35,799 bases of DNA from a virus, in the IMG/VR virus record IMGVR_UViG_3300011116_000395, positions 1-35,799 of that record; one strand, 5' to 3'. This document shows, in pieces, positions 16,062-23,388 of this stretch; position 1 is the first letter of the stretch; the number at the start of each line of letters is the position of its first letter. Position numbers and translations under genes: made by a program. Below the pieces are notes generated by a model that did not search any database, was not told the DNA's origin, and saw only the letters and a program-made list of their open reading frames with translations.

Positions 16062-16951
16062 GTCTGCACGGCGTAAGCCGCCACCGAGTTTGCCTCGGTC
16101 GCGCCGAACGACGTGACCGACAGAACGGCAGTCTTGCTGGCGGCAATGGATGTTGGTTTGGCTCCAACAAAAACCCAGCTTGCCGGGAAGGTTAGATTTC
16201 TGGCCGTGCCATCCGATGTGATTCTGATGGTAAGGCTTTTTCCTTCGGCATAATTTTGCGCCGTGTAGGTGATATTGCCGGTAATTGCGTGGGTCAGATA
16301 GCCTTGGCTGGTAAAGTCAAGCAACTGTGTTCCGCTTGAAGTTGAAAGGGTTGCCACATTGATCGCAATGTTCTTTGAGGTGGCAATACCGCTGACCGTG
16401 GCGGTCGATGAAGTCAGGGTCTGCACCGTGCCGGTTGTGGAATTCAAAGCCCCAGAATAGGTTCCGCCAGTAAGATTCGAAGCCAGCGTGGAGGAGGTTA
16501 GAGTCTGAATGGTGCCGGACGTTGCGTTGATTGACCCGTTGAAAAGCCCGCCAAATGTCCCGGTGGTGGAATTGATAACGCCGGAATAGGTTCCACCCGT
16601 AAGCGTGGATGCCAACGTGGACGAGGTTAGTGTCTGGATCGTTCCAGAGGTGATGTCAGCCGCAGTTGACGTGGTTGTTCCAAATGTGCCAGTCTCAATC
16701 GTGCCGGTGGTGATCTTTGCGGTGGGCAGGGTTTGGGCAAAGTTGGCAACCGTGATGCGTTTGAGCGCATTAGAATCGGATGAATCGCCAATCAAAAGTG
16801 TGTCGCTGGCAGCCGTGGAGGTTTCAGCAGTGCGATCCTGAATCAGGCCGGAGGTCGGGGTGGCATTGTTGACCAAAGCACCAAGCTTGGCCGCCGTAAC
16901 GTCATTGGCCACGCCATCGGTGAAAGTCGTTCCTGCTGAGAATGATGCCAT
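16058..16951 (-). CDS. Tail fibre-like protein with internal repeats (297 aa)
   Basis: A Thr/Ser/Gly-rich beta protein. The head (SFSAGTTFTDGVANDVTAAK) is like virion-attachment ends of phage fibres; residues 101-134 and 144-175 are near copies of a unit (SGTIQTLTSSTLAS, TGGTYSG, NSTTGT) with a 43-residue period, and a third partial copy starts at 172. A C-terminal globular beta domain follows (YLTHAITGNITYTAQNYAEG, then LTFPASWVFVGAKPTS). AGGAGG precedes ATG 16951, though 11 bases away. It probably forms a trimeric fibre next to the glycine-rich adhesin, which it overlaps by 4 bases. Confidence 0.72.
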   Translation of the reverse strand: MASFSAGTTFTDGVANDVTAAKLGALVNNATPTSGLIQDRTAETSTAASDTLLIGDSSDSNALKRITVANFAQTLPTAKITTGTIETGTFGTTTSTAADITSGTIQTLTSSTLASTLTGGTYSGVINSTTGTFGGLFNGSINATSGTIQTLTSSTLASNLTGGTYSGALNSTTGTVQTLTSSTATVSGIATSKNIAINVATLSTSSGTQLLDFTSQGYLTHAITGNITYTAQNYAEGKSLTIRITSDGTARNLTFPASWVFVGAKPTSIAASKTAVLSVTSFGATEANSVAAYAVQT

Positions 16952-16957
16952 TGTAAA

Positions 16958-17209
16958 TTAACCTCCTGAAAAGCGGGACTTGAGAGCGTCCCAAGCCAGA
17001 CTGACTATAGCACCTATGGCACCCGCCACAAGGAGCATCTTGGTTTTTAGATGTTCCAGGGCGGTCACCCGGTTGGCCAGGTCGCCAAAGCTTGCTAGGG
17101 CTGTCTCAATCATTTTATACAGAGTTACTTGTCTTTCCTCTATGCGGATCAGCCTGCGATCCACATCTTCAATCTTGGCTCTAAGATCGTGTACCTCATC
17201 AAGACTCAC
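16958..17209 (-). CDS. Small coiled-coil plus membrane-anchor protein (83 aa; XhlA/holin-like)
   Basis: Residues 1-55 form a charged coiled coil (EDVDRRLIRIEERQVTLYKM) and residues 57-73 form one membrane segment (KMLLVAGAIGAIVSLAW), followed by a short basic C-terminus. This layout is that of XhlA-type hemolysin/holin-accessory proteins, which work with a holin in lysis. It overlaps the next gene upstream by 11 bases, and sits between fibre and tail genes. An alternative is a tail-associated membrane protein; a second lysis-like cluster lies at 25250-25745. Confidence 0.6.
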   Translation of the reverse strand: MSLDEVHDLRAKIEDVDRRLIRIEERQVTLYKMIETALASFGDLANRVTALEHLKTKMLLVAGAIGAIVSLAWDALKSRFSGG

Positions 17210-17480
17210 GACCCCGACCCTCCAGATACTTTAGAGCCACGGCAAGATGCACAACGGCCTCGGTCACCTCGTCCCGGTTGCGACCTTCCTCGACAATCCT
17301 TTTGATCGAGCGGTTGACACTGAGGAGGTGCTTCACCTTCCCGATGTACTTGGTCTCCTTGGCCATCAGGTTGTTTTCCGTGGCAAACTTGAGTGCCTCC
17401 CGAAAACAATCGTATTCCGCTCGCGTCATTAAGAAACGCAAACTCAAACTGGTCAGCCAGATGGCGAGGCGTTTGCACAT
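17199..17480 (-). CDS. Small hypothetical helical protein (93 aa)
   Basis: The start is ATG 17480 in TAAGATG, directly after the stop of the upstream gene. A longer frame to 17525 would run into the preceding gene and is less likely. An apolar, basic N-terminus (CKRLAIWLTSLSLRF) may touch a membrane; the rest is charged helix (MTRAEYDCFREALKFATENN, IVEEGRNRDEVTEAVVHLAV). No family is recognised. It could be a lysis accessory or a small structural protein; position is the only hint. Confidence 0.6.
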   Translation of the reverse strand: MCKRLAIWLTSLSLRFLMTRAEYDCFREALKFATENNLMAKETKYIGKVKHLLSVNRSIKRIVEEGRNRDEVTEAVVHLAVALKYLEGRGRES

Positions 17481-17481
17481 C

Positions 17482-17799
17482 TTAGAGATTCTCCGGCGCG
17501 CTCGGCGGGATGAACTGCACCGCATCGGCCTCGTCGTTGGAAGTGGCGGCGAGGATCAATCCCTTGCACCGCAGATATTCGTTACGGCAGGCGGCGATGT
17601 AGTTCTTGATGGCCTCGCAACGGGCGGGTTCGTAGATGCCAAGGGCGGCGTTTTGCTGGGTGGATTGCGGACAAGTTTGATCTATGTATTGCGTTGTAAT
17701 TTCACGCAGAAACTCAATTCCCTCCGCTTTGGCTTGCGATAAAGTTCTGTCATCAAAAATCTCAACCGTTCCATCAATTTTGGAAACAACTGTTTTCAT
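17482..17799 (-). CDS. Hypothetical protein, tail region (105 aa)
   Basis: Begins KTVVSKIDGTVEIFDDRTLS, then a helix with LREITTQYIDQTCPQSTQQN and three more cysteines (EPARCEAIKNYIAACRNEYL, RCKG). The QQNAALGIY segment resembles conserved small proteins located with phage fibre genes. It could help fibre folding or assembly. Its ATG overlaps the preceding gene's stop (ATGA) and its own stop adjoins the next start. No family is certain. Confidence 0.65.
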   Translation of the reverse strand: MKTVVSKIDGTVEIFDDRTLSQAKAEGIEFLREITTQYIDQTCPQSTQQNAALGIYEPARCEAIKNYIAACRNEYLRCKGLILAATSNDEADAVQFIPPSAPENL

Positions 17800-18518
17800 A
17801 CCTTCCTAACTCCAAGAGCAATCATGTTTGTTACCGCTTGGATTGTAATATCTGAGGAAGAAATTAGTGTTGGAAAATCGGTAACGGACGATCTGGCGTT
17901 TGTTAATTTTGCGTTTGTTGCCTTGCCCCTTGCCCTACCTCCCCATGGATCAATGTTTCCATAAAAAGGAAAATCATAATCAGAGATTTGCCTGAAACTT
18001 AGAGTAGTACTAGTTGATGGAATTAAAGCCGCATGATACCAACCAACCGAAAGGGTTTGTGATATGGTTTGCTCAAAAGTTGCCGCCGAATCAGTAGCAA
18101 TTCCTGTAGTGCTTTTTTGAAGAAGGTTTTTAGGAAGATTGTTTGTTTCGTCATTATCATATAACGCGAGGCCAATGGTTGATCCTGCCGCACCAGCATT
18201 TACTGTTACACCGATTCGCGTGTATGTGTCTTGTTTTGGAATCAATATGGGGCAGAAAAAGCAATTTAGCGTCGTCATGCTTGCTGTTGATCCACCTCCT
18301 AAAAATGGAAATGTCCAATATGTTGCATTTGAGCCTACCAAATATGAAGATTGCGGCCCATACATTATGGGTTGTGATGGATAAAAAGTAGCATCTCCCC
18401 GAAGTGTTAGCTTATGATCCCCAGCCGCTGGAGCAGGCACCAGCCCCGCCGTGCCTGCCACGGAACTGGTCGCCCCGACCATGTTGGCCACGCTCGCCCC
18501 GCCGCCGAAGAAGCCCAT
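17796..18518 (-). CDS. Predicted tail/fibre structural protein (240 aa)
   Basis: Gly/Ser/Thr-rich, mainly beta. The head MGFFGGGASVANMVGATSSV could attach to the virion. Residues 95-190 alternate strands with turns (YTRIGVTVNAGAAGSTIGLA, LYDNDETNNLPKNLL, then TLSVGWYHAALIPSTSTTLS), the texture of a jelly-roll receptor-binding domain. Its base composition is more AT-rich in the middle than its neighbours, as often seen in exchanged fibre domains. Overlaps the next gene by 4 bases. Exact role inferred from position in the fibre cluster. Confidence 0.62.
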   Translation of the reverse strand: MGFFGGGASVANMVGATSSVAGTAGLVPAPAAGDHKLTLRGDATFYPSQPIMYGPQSSYLVGSNATYWTFPFLGGGSTASMTTLNCFFCPILIPKQDTYTRIGVTVNAGAAGSTIGLALYDNDETNNLPKNLLQKSTTGIATDSAATFEQTISQTLSVGWYHAALIPSTSTTLSFRQISDYDFPFYGNIDPWGGRARGKATNAKLTNARSSVTDFPTLISSSDITIQAVTNMIALGVRKV

Positions 18519-18521
18519 ATA

Positions 18522-18926
18522 TTAACCCTGAATCCCGATGATTCTGGCCGTGCCAGTTGATGTGATGGCTGCGATTGCGCCTGTTGGGATAAAAGATCCC
18601 TCCCAAGTAATACCCTGTCCGCTGGTCAACTGGATGTCATCGGTTGCACTGGCGGTGCCGTTGGTGTCAATAAACACCGTACCGCTGGTGCATTGCACCA
18701 AGAGGTAGTTGCGATTTGCTTTGGCCGCGAACAAGGTTCCGTTGGTTGTGCCAGCGGTTAATGTCCCGGTGGTTGTCGTTCCTTTGGTGGACTGAATACC
18801 ATCGGCAATGTCAGCCTGAATGGTCGTAAGCAACGCCTCGATCTCGCCCAAGTTGGCGTTGATCGACATGGTCCCGCCGGTAAGCGGGCCAAGGCTAGAT
18901 ATGATCTGATTCCACTGGCGACCCAT
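18522..18926 (-). CDS. Predicted small tail protein, beta-rich (134 aa)
   Basis: ATG 18926 has a strong AAAGGAGG upstream. A short helix (EIEALLTTIQADIADGI) follows an N-terminal attachment-like region; residues 48-134 are beta-strands rich in Thr and Gly (LTAGTTNGTLFAAKANRNYL, LVQCTSGTVFIDTNGTASAT). The C-terminus resembles small sandwich domains found on phage decoration or fibre-tip proteins. No family recognised. It lies between the head genes and fibre genes. Confidence 0.62.
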   Translation of the reverse strand: MGRQWNQIISSLGPLTGGTMSINANLGEIEALLTTIQADIADGIQSTKGTTTTGTLTAGTTNGTLFAAKANRNYLLVQCTSGTVFIDTNGTASATDDIQLTSGQGITWEGSFIPTGAIAAITSTGTARIIGIQG

Positions 18927-18938
18927 GACGGGCCTCCT

Positions 18939-19178
18939 TTAGTCCTTGCGGACGTAGATGGCAACCTGACCGCCAGAAGAATTCACCACTCTGGCGATGT
19001 CGCCATAGATGGTAACTCCTTGGCCAATCGTCGCCGTGGTGGTTGATCCGCTGATCGTCAATGTCGCCGTGGCCTGCGTAAGAGCGGTCACCGCATCGTA
19101 GCTTCCAGTGTTCGTGGAAGCCGACGATGCGATGATCGTCCCGGCATCACCAAGGGTGAGTCGAGATAAGAGACGCAT
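18939..19178 (-). CDS. Small predicted virion protein (79 aa)
   Basis: Begins MRLLSRLTLGDAGTIIASSA in a TAAGATG junction right after the upstream gene. Composition is Thr/Ser/Ala/Gly with strands TATLTISGSTTTATIGQGVT and VAIYVRKD. It is similar in texture to the genes on both sides, which suggests a group of small beta-sandwich virion proteins. No family recognised. Confidence 0.6.
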   Translation of the reverse strand: MRLLSRLTLGDAGTIIASSASTNTGSYDAVTALTQATATLTISGSTTTATIGQGVTIYGDIARVVNSSGGQVAIYVRKD

Positions 19179-19179
19179 C

Positions 19180-19374
19180 TTAGCTGTGGAGCGCGATGCG
19201 GTAGCTCGTGCCGTTGAGGGTCACATTGAGCGAAGCCGGAGAGGTCGCCACGGTGTTGACCGTGCCACCACTGCTGGACGCCGTGAACTCAATCACATTG
19301 GCAAAGCCCTGTGAATTGATGCGGACGGCCTTCCCCTTCGCCTTGATCGGACTGCGCTGGAATTCGTTAGCCAT
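19180..19374 (-). CDS. Small predicted virion protein (64 aa)
   Basis: The start at ATG 19374 (MANEFQRSPIKAKGKAVRIN) is fixed by AAGGAGT seven bases upstream; the longer frame to 19449 lies in the neighbouring gene. The rest is beta-rich (GFANVIEFTASSSGGTVNTV, LNVTLNGTSYRIALHS). It overlaps the next gene upstream by 8 bases. It probably belongs to the same set of small head or tail-decorating proteins. No family recognised. Confidence 0.65.
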   Translation of the reverse strand: MANEFQRSPIKAKGKAVRINSQGFANVIEFTASSSGGTVNTVATSPASLNVTLNGTSYRIALHS

Positions 19375-19660
19375 TTTGTTTACTCCTTTGCAAGGCCGCC
19401 GCACGTTTGATCTTATCTGGCGTGTATTGGCTCTTGAACCTGCTCCCAAGCTTTTGTTCCTGGGAGTAATACCCCTTCATTAAGTTTGTCATGTTGACGC
19501 CTTCGGGGTTTTCGCGGGGTTCTCCAACTCCTACGAGCGTCAATTTTTGAGGCACGCTGAATCTTTTAAGGTAACGAGGGACTGAGTCCCTGTCCGCCAC
19601 CGGCTTTTCCAGTTCGACGACTGACCCATTTCTGGTGTCTTCGTACTGGTAAACAGGCAT
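19367..19660 (-). CDS. FmdB-like small protein without zinc cysteines (97 aa)
   Basis: The opening MPVYQYEDTRNGSVVELEKP and VADRDSVPRYLKRFSVP follow the FmdB zinc-ribbon family pattern (MPxYxYxC..CG..E...), but the four zinc-binding cysteines are absent; the protein contains no Cys. It may retain only the fold. The second half is basic and helical (QYTPDKIKRAAALQRSKQ). FmdB-like genes do occur near phage head genes. The start forms TAATG with the stop of the acidic gene upstream. Confidence 0.6.
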   Translation of the reverse strand: MPVYQYEDTRNGSVVELEKPVADRDSVPRYLKRFSVPQKLTLVGVGEPRENPEGVNMTNLMKGYYSQEQKLGSRFKSQYTPDKIKRAAALQRSKQNG

Positions 19661-20004
19661 TAGGCGTAGTTCTCCTTGTCGGATTCCTCGGCCATCTTCA
19701 TCATGCGGTCTTCCTCGGACATCTCGGGCTTGTTGTTTTCCTCGGATTCGGATTCCTCGGCCATCGCGTTATTCACGCGGACCATGGCAACACCGTTCTC
19801 GATGGACTCAACCGTGCCTTCAAGTTCCACCATGTCGCCCACTTCGGGAGATGCGTTTTCCTCGCCCTCCCCAAGTTCAAACATGGAGACGGGAAGTTTC
19901 ACCATTCCTGATTTCATGGACTTCTCCTTGGTGGAAGGAGCGGGGGAGGTTTTATCCTCCCCCGCCTTCCGGGGACCCATACCAATAATTAGCATGGCTC
20001 CCAT
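19660..20004 (-). CDS. Acidic head-region protein (114 aa)
   Basis: Lies directly after the capsid gene. The central part (EVGDMVELEGTVESIENGVA) looks like a small beta-barrel; the C-terminus is very acidic and Met-rich (AEESESEENNKPEMSEEDRM). The start at 20004 has no ribosome site; an internal ATG at 19995 has GGGAG just upstream and is a real alternative, removing three residues. It could be a capsid decoration or assembly factor. No family certain. Confidence 0.62.
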   Translation of the reverse strand: MGAMLIIGMGPRKAGEDKTSPAPSTKEKSMKSGMVKLPVSMFELGEGEENASPEVGDMVELEGTVESIENGVAMVRVNNAMAEESESEENNKPEMSEEDRMMKMAEESDKENYA

Positions 20005-20011
20005 TTAACTA

Positions 20012-21031
20012 TTACGAGTAGTTGGACTTGCTGAACAACACGCGGAAGAACCGGGTGTCGAGCTGCTTGGCCGCGTAGAACGTCTTGAACGAGCAGACGA
20101 TCCGCTGTCCATAGGGGTCGCTCTTGTCAGCCGCGTCGAGGATCGTGACCTTCGGGGAGAAGGGCGAGCCGGAAGCCGCAACGGCGGACAGGTGAGGAAC
20201 TCCGAACGCCTGACCACCGAGCAACACGTTGCCGTAAACGGCGGCGTTGGCAGTGGCAGCGTTGGCCACGCCGTCAGCGGCGGTGGCAAACGTCTGGACG
20301 TTGGTGCTGGAGATGACGGACACGCCGAAGAGTTTGCCAACCTCGCCACGGAAGATTTGATCCGGGGCGGAGTAGCTGGAAACCTTCAGCCAATCGTCGT
20401 CCTGCTGGAGGTCGCGAACGACCGCCGGGTGCGCCACGAGGGCGTAGCCGTCCTTGATCTTGGGGGCGCGGCTGATGAACAGCGCGGTCGCTCCGTCGAG
20501 CAGGTCGGTGGCGGTGATGCTGGAGTTGGGGGTCGTGCTGGTCGCGAAGGTCGTGCCGTTGGTGCCGTTTTGGGCATAACGGGCATAGGACTTCGTGGCC
20601 ACGCCGGTACCAGTGCTGGTGGAAGAATCCTGCACCAACGCACGGTGACACAGGGTGTCGGCGTGGAGGGCGGCGTCTTCGCCAAGCTGCTTGGTGGCCT
20701 GGGCGAGGTGGCTGAACAGCTCGGTGGCGAGCAACACGTCGGTCAACACGATCTTGGAACCGTACTGAACGAGGGTGGCTTCGACCGAAGAGAGAGTCAG
20801 ATCGCGTTCGTCACCGCTGGCCGGGGTCGTGCCTTCGGACAGGTTGGCAATCGCGCTGATGCTCGGGTCGTCAAAGCGGAAGAAACGAATCGTTTTGTTT
20901 CCGCCAGTTTTGGTGGGGTAAGGCACCTTGTTCGCAAACTGCTCCATCTGAAGGAGGGGCAGCGCACGCTCCAGCAATTGCTTGCTGAAATACGTCTGGA
21001 ACTGTGCCGTGACTGAACCAGTAGTAACCAT
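20012..21031 (-). CDS. Major capsid protein, N4-gp56-like
   Basis: 339 residues, the usual size for HK97-fold capsid proteins of this family. Characteristic stretches include the N-terminal FQTYFSKQLLERALPLLQME, VPYPTKTGGNKTIRFFRFDD, LSEGTTPASGDERDLTLSSV, YGSKIVLTDVLLATELFSHL and later KDGYALVAHPAVVRDLQQDD. These match the layout of N4-gp56-family major capsid proteins. It is preceded by the scaffold gene, the standard order, and followed by small decorating proteins. It forms the icosahedral shell. The ribosome site is modest (AAAGGAT, 12 bases from the ATG), which is unexpected for a highly expressed protein. Confidence 0.88.
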   Translation of the reverse strand: MVTTGSVTAQFQTYFSKQLLERALPLLQMEQFANKVPYPTKTGGNKTIRFFRFDDPSISAIANLSEGTTPASGDERDLTLSSVEATLVQYGSKIVLTDVLLATELFSHLAQATKQLGEDAALHADTLCHRALVQDSSTSTGTGVATKSYARYAQNGTNGTTFATSTTPNSSITATDLLDGATALFISRAPKIKDGYALVAHPAVVRDLQQDDDWLKVSSYSAPDQIFRGEVGKLFGVSVISSTNVQTFATAADGVANAATANAAVYGNVLLGGQAFGVPHLSAVAASGSPFSPKVTILDAADKSDPYGQRIVCSFKTFYAAKQLDTRFFRVLFSKSNYS

Positions 21032-21052
21032 TTTGTTTAGTATCCTTTATTG

Positions 21053-22030
21053 CTACACGTTGGCTCGGTCAGCTTCCATCGCCATGCGGAGAAGTTCTTT
21101 CTCCTGGTCGGCAGAGGACATTTCGTGAAATGACTTCTGCTTGGCTGGCGCGGACGGCTGGCCGGAGGCCGGTGTCGTAGCTTTTCTGAGTTGAGCGATT
21201 TCACGCTCATACTCTTGAACCCTCTTTTCCAAATCGGAAGCGGACTCCGCTTTCAGCCTGTCCTTGGCTATCGCAACGGCATCGCTGATGCCATTGGGAT
21301 AGTTGCGGAGAATGGCGTGCTTTTGGAGCATCTCGGATACGGTCTTGTAAAGCTTCGTTGAGGAATCCTTTAGCTCAGGATTGGCCTCAACTTCGCGATA
21401 CAGGTTTTCGTCCCACGCCTTCTTCAGCTCGCCTTGGATCTTTTCCTGGGCAAGTTTTTGGTCCTCAGTCTCGATTTCAGTGGCTTTTTGTTCAGCGAGC
21501 TTTGCAAGATCGTCGCGGCCTTCCTCACGATAGCTCTTTGCCGCCTCCCGGTAATCTTCCGGGCTATACTTTCGACTTCCAGCCTTCGGCGTTTCAGGAC
21601 TAGGCTGTGCAGCCTCCCTTTGCGCTTTGGCCGATTCGATGGCTTCCCGTTCGGCTTTGAGTCTTGCTTTCTCTGCTCGGACATCTTCCCACTCTTTCTC
21701 AAGACGAGACTTGGCCTTCTCGTATCGGGACGGCTTCTTTTCGGAGGCCGATTCCGACTTGGTTTCTGAAGGTTCAGTTGTTAGAGAACTTTTCGCTTCC
21801 TTGGATTTCTCCTCGGTTGCGGGTGCCTCACTCGAGGCATCCTGTTTTGTTTCGGCTTCTTCAGCAGGCGCGGGTTTCTGCTCGATATCTCCGCTGGCCT
21901 TTTCGGTTGCTGTCTGTTCGACTTTGGCTTCCTCTTCCTTCTTGGGTTCGGGGCTATAATCCCTACCTTCGTCGGCTGCGGCTGCCATGGCTAACAAGTC
22001 AACTTCCGTCAGGTTATTTGAATCCGCCAT
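21053..22030 (-). CDS. Capsid scaffolding/assembly protein
   Basis: 325 residues, very rich in Glu, Lys, Ala and Ser, with an unstructured acidic N-terminal half (EKASGDIEQKPAPAEEAETK) and long charged helices in the middle (RLEKEWEDVRAEKARLKAER). The C-terminus is a short basic-acidic helix (MSSADQEKELLRMAMEADRA), which in scaffolds contacts the capsid protein. Position immediately before the capsid gene and composition support the assignment, although scaffolds show little sequence conservation. It would direct procapsid assembly and then leave. Confidence 0.78.
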   Translation of the reverse strand: MADSNNLTEVDLLAMAAAADEGRDYSPEPKKEEEAKVEQTATEKASGDIEQKPAPAEEAETKQDASSEAPATEEKSKEAKSSLTTEPSETKSESASEKKPSRYEKAKSRLEKEWEDVRAEKARLKAEREAIESAKAQREAAQPSPETPKAGSRKYSPEDYREAAKSYREEGRDDLAKLAEQKATEIETEDQKLAQEKIQGELKKAWDENLYREVEANPELKDSSTKLYKTVSEMLQKHAILRNYPNGISDAVAIAKDRLKAESASDLEKRVQEYEREIAQLRKATTPASGQPSAPAKQKSFHEMSSADQEKELLRMAMEADRANV

Positions 22031-22080
22031 TTTGACCCTTTCTTACACTCAATCGCAGGGGAGTCATTCCCGCGACCAGG

Positions 22081-22407
22081 TTAGTCGGCTACTGGTTCAT
22101 CGGCGTCATCCCCGTAGCCAGGGATGGCCGAGTTTAGTTTTGCGGTCGCAAGCGACTCTAGGGTCGCCACACAACCTCTATAACCTTTAGCCCATCCGCA
22201 CGCCTCTGCAAGTCTATCCCCATTTTTCATCACTGCGGAGGCATTGTGGCGCAAAGTAAGATTGAGTAAGATAAGGCTGAGTTTCTTGCCGGTGGGGGTT
22301 CCAAGGAACGCTGTCCACGCCTTTTCGTCCTCCTCAAGCCATGCGGGTTCGTTTACCCAGTTATAGTTTCTACAGAAACAAATCAAAGCCTTTAACTTGT
22401 TTATCAT
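22081..22407 (-). CDS. Hypothetical protein (108 aa)
   Basis: Begins MINKLKALICFCRNYNWVNE and continues as a compact helical domain (EEDEKAWTAFLGTPTGKKLS, LILLNLTLRHNASAVMKNGD) ending in an acidic tail (YGDDADEPVAD). Similar short proteins occur between portal and scaffold genes of some podovirus-like phages, but I cannot name the family. The next gene upstream is an HNH endonuclease ending 8 bases away. Confidence 0.62.
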   Translation of the reverse strand: MINKLKALICFCRNYNWVNEPAWLEEDEKAWTAFLGTPTGKKLSLILLNLTLRHNASAVMKNGDRLAEACGWAKGYRGCVATLESLATAKLNSAIPGYGDDADEPVAD

Positions 22408-22414
22408 AAATATC

Positions 22415-22861
22415 TTATATAGAAAATAATTTTGTTGACCTGTTTAGTTTTGATATATTCCATTTGCTTGGAACCCACTGAAGATTTGATTGGTGGTGAC
22501 TTCCTCCAATAGATAGTGGAATTATATGGTCAACATGAAATTTAATTCCAAGGCAGCTTCCCACTCTTTTTGCTGCCTCGTAAAAAACTTTTATGCAATT
22601 TATATCCCCTATTTCTGTGCATGAATTTCTTTTTAGTGCCTGATATTTTCTAACTCTAGCAAGTTTTCTTGAGTAGTTTTTAACCGTCCATTCTTTAACA
22701 TTTTTCCTGTTTTGTTGATGATTTATATTTTTTCTTTGCCACTCAAGTTTCTTTTTATGCCTGAGTTCAAAACTTTCTCTTGTAAGCCATATTTCATCAC
22801 CATATCTATACGACCAAAACAACTTTCCATCTTTATTTATGTCACCCCTGCGATATCTCAT
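22415..22861 (-). CDS. HNH homing-type endonuclease, AT-rich insertion
   Basis: 148 residues from ATG 22861, which overlaps the TGA of the methyltransferase gene (ATGA). The HNH core is clear: FHVDHIIPLSIGGSHHQSNL at about 108-127 followed by QWVPSKWN, with the two His and Asn of the beta-beta-alpha-metal site. The N-terminal half is basic and probably binds DNA (RYRRGDINKDGKLFWSYRYG, KVEW-type repeats of Lys/Arg/Asn). The gene is visibly richer in A and T than its neighbours, a sign of separate origin. No intron or intein was noticed around it, so it looks like a free-standing HNH element between methyltransferase and scaffold. Confidence 0.82.
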   Translation of the reverse strand: MRYRRGDINKDGKLFWSYRYGDEIWLTRESFELRHKKKLEWQRKNINHQQNRKNVKEWTVKNYSRKLARVRKYQALKRNSCTEIGDINCIKVFYEAAKRVGSCLGIKFHVDHIIPLSIGGSHHQSNLQWVPSKWNISKLNRSTKLFSI

Positions 22862-23388
22862 GGTATCAACGCCCAACTGTCACCTTGGAAAAGAACGGCT
22901 TCCTTGCCGACAAACACCTCGGCCAGAGCCTTCTGTACATCCTTGAAACTCCAATCGTGGCCAGCCATGATCCCTCCGGCTCGCAACTTCGGGAGCCAGC
23001 CCTTGAGGTCCGCCAGAACCGCCTCGTACCGATGGTCGCCGTCCACATAGACCAAGTCTAGGCTACCATCCTTAACAAATTCAAGAGCATCCAGACTTTT
23101 GCTCTGACTGTAATTCACGTTACCAAGCCCCTTGGTATTTTCATGGAACTTGGCCAGAACGAACTTCATCGGGCATTGCGAGCTTGCCACGTCGTTAATG
23201 TCGTAGCCGTTGAGCCAGGGATCGACCGCCAACACTTCCTTGAAATACTTCGCCAGTACAATCGTACCCTCACCGCTATATGCACCGATCTCGACGGCCT
23301 TTCCAGTGGCACCTTTCTCGTTGGCCCACTTGCACAGGTTGGCCAAGCCTTCCTGCTGGAAGGCGTCTCGCATTACTGGAACTTTCAA
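22858..23388 (-). CDS. SAM-dependent methyltransferase (class I, Methyltransf_24-like)
   Basis: 176 residues. Motif I VEIGAYSGEGT at 32-42 binds SAM, LAVDPW (Asp56) is the ribose-binding acidic residue, DLVYVDGDHRYE at 111-122 forms the next acidic strand, and GGIMAGHDW at 138-146 is typical of this family, which acts on small molecules, sugars or peptides. The enzyme starts within the portal gene's stop (ATGA). Its substrate is unknown; given two glycosyltransferases in the window, a sugar methylation role is possible. A second start at residue 6 (Met) is available but less likely. Confidence 0.8.
   Translation of the reverse strand: MKVPVMRDAFQQEGLANLCKWANEKGATGKAVEIGAYSGEGTIVLAKYFKEVLAVDPWLNGYDINDVASSQCPMKFVLAKFHENTKGLGNVNYSQSKSLDALEFVKDGSLDLVYVDGDHRYEAVLADLKGWLPKLRAGGIMAGHDWSFKDVQKALAEVFVGKEAVLFQGDSWALIP

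Noticed and set aside
17206-17478. Alternative frame over the small gene at 17199-17480
   Set aside because: Its translation is Gln/Gly/Arg-rich without structure, while the other frame is coupled to the upstream stop and looks like a normal helical protein.
20192-21016. Plus-strand open frame of 274 codons
   Set aside because: Antisense shadow of the capsid gene, with Gly/Arg/Val-rich composition typical of such shadows.
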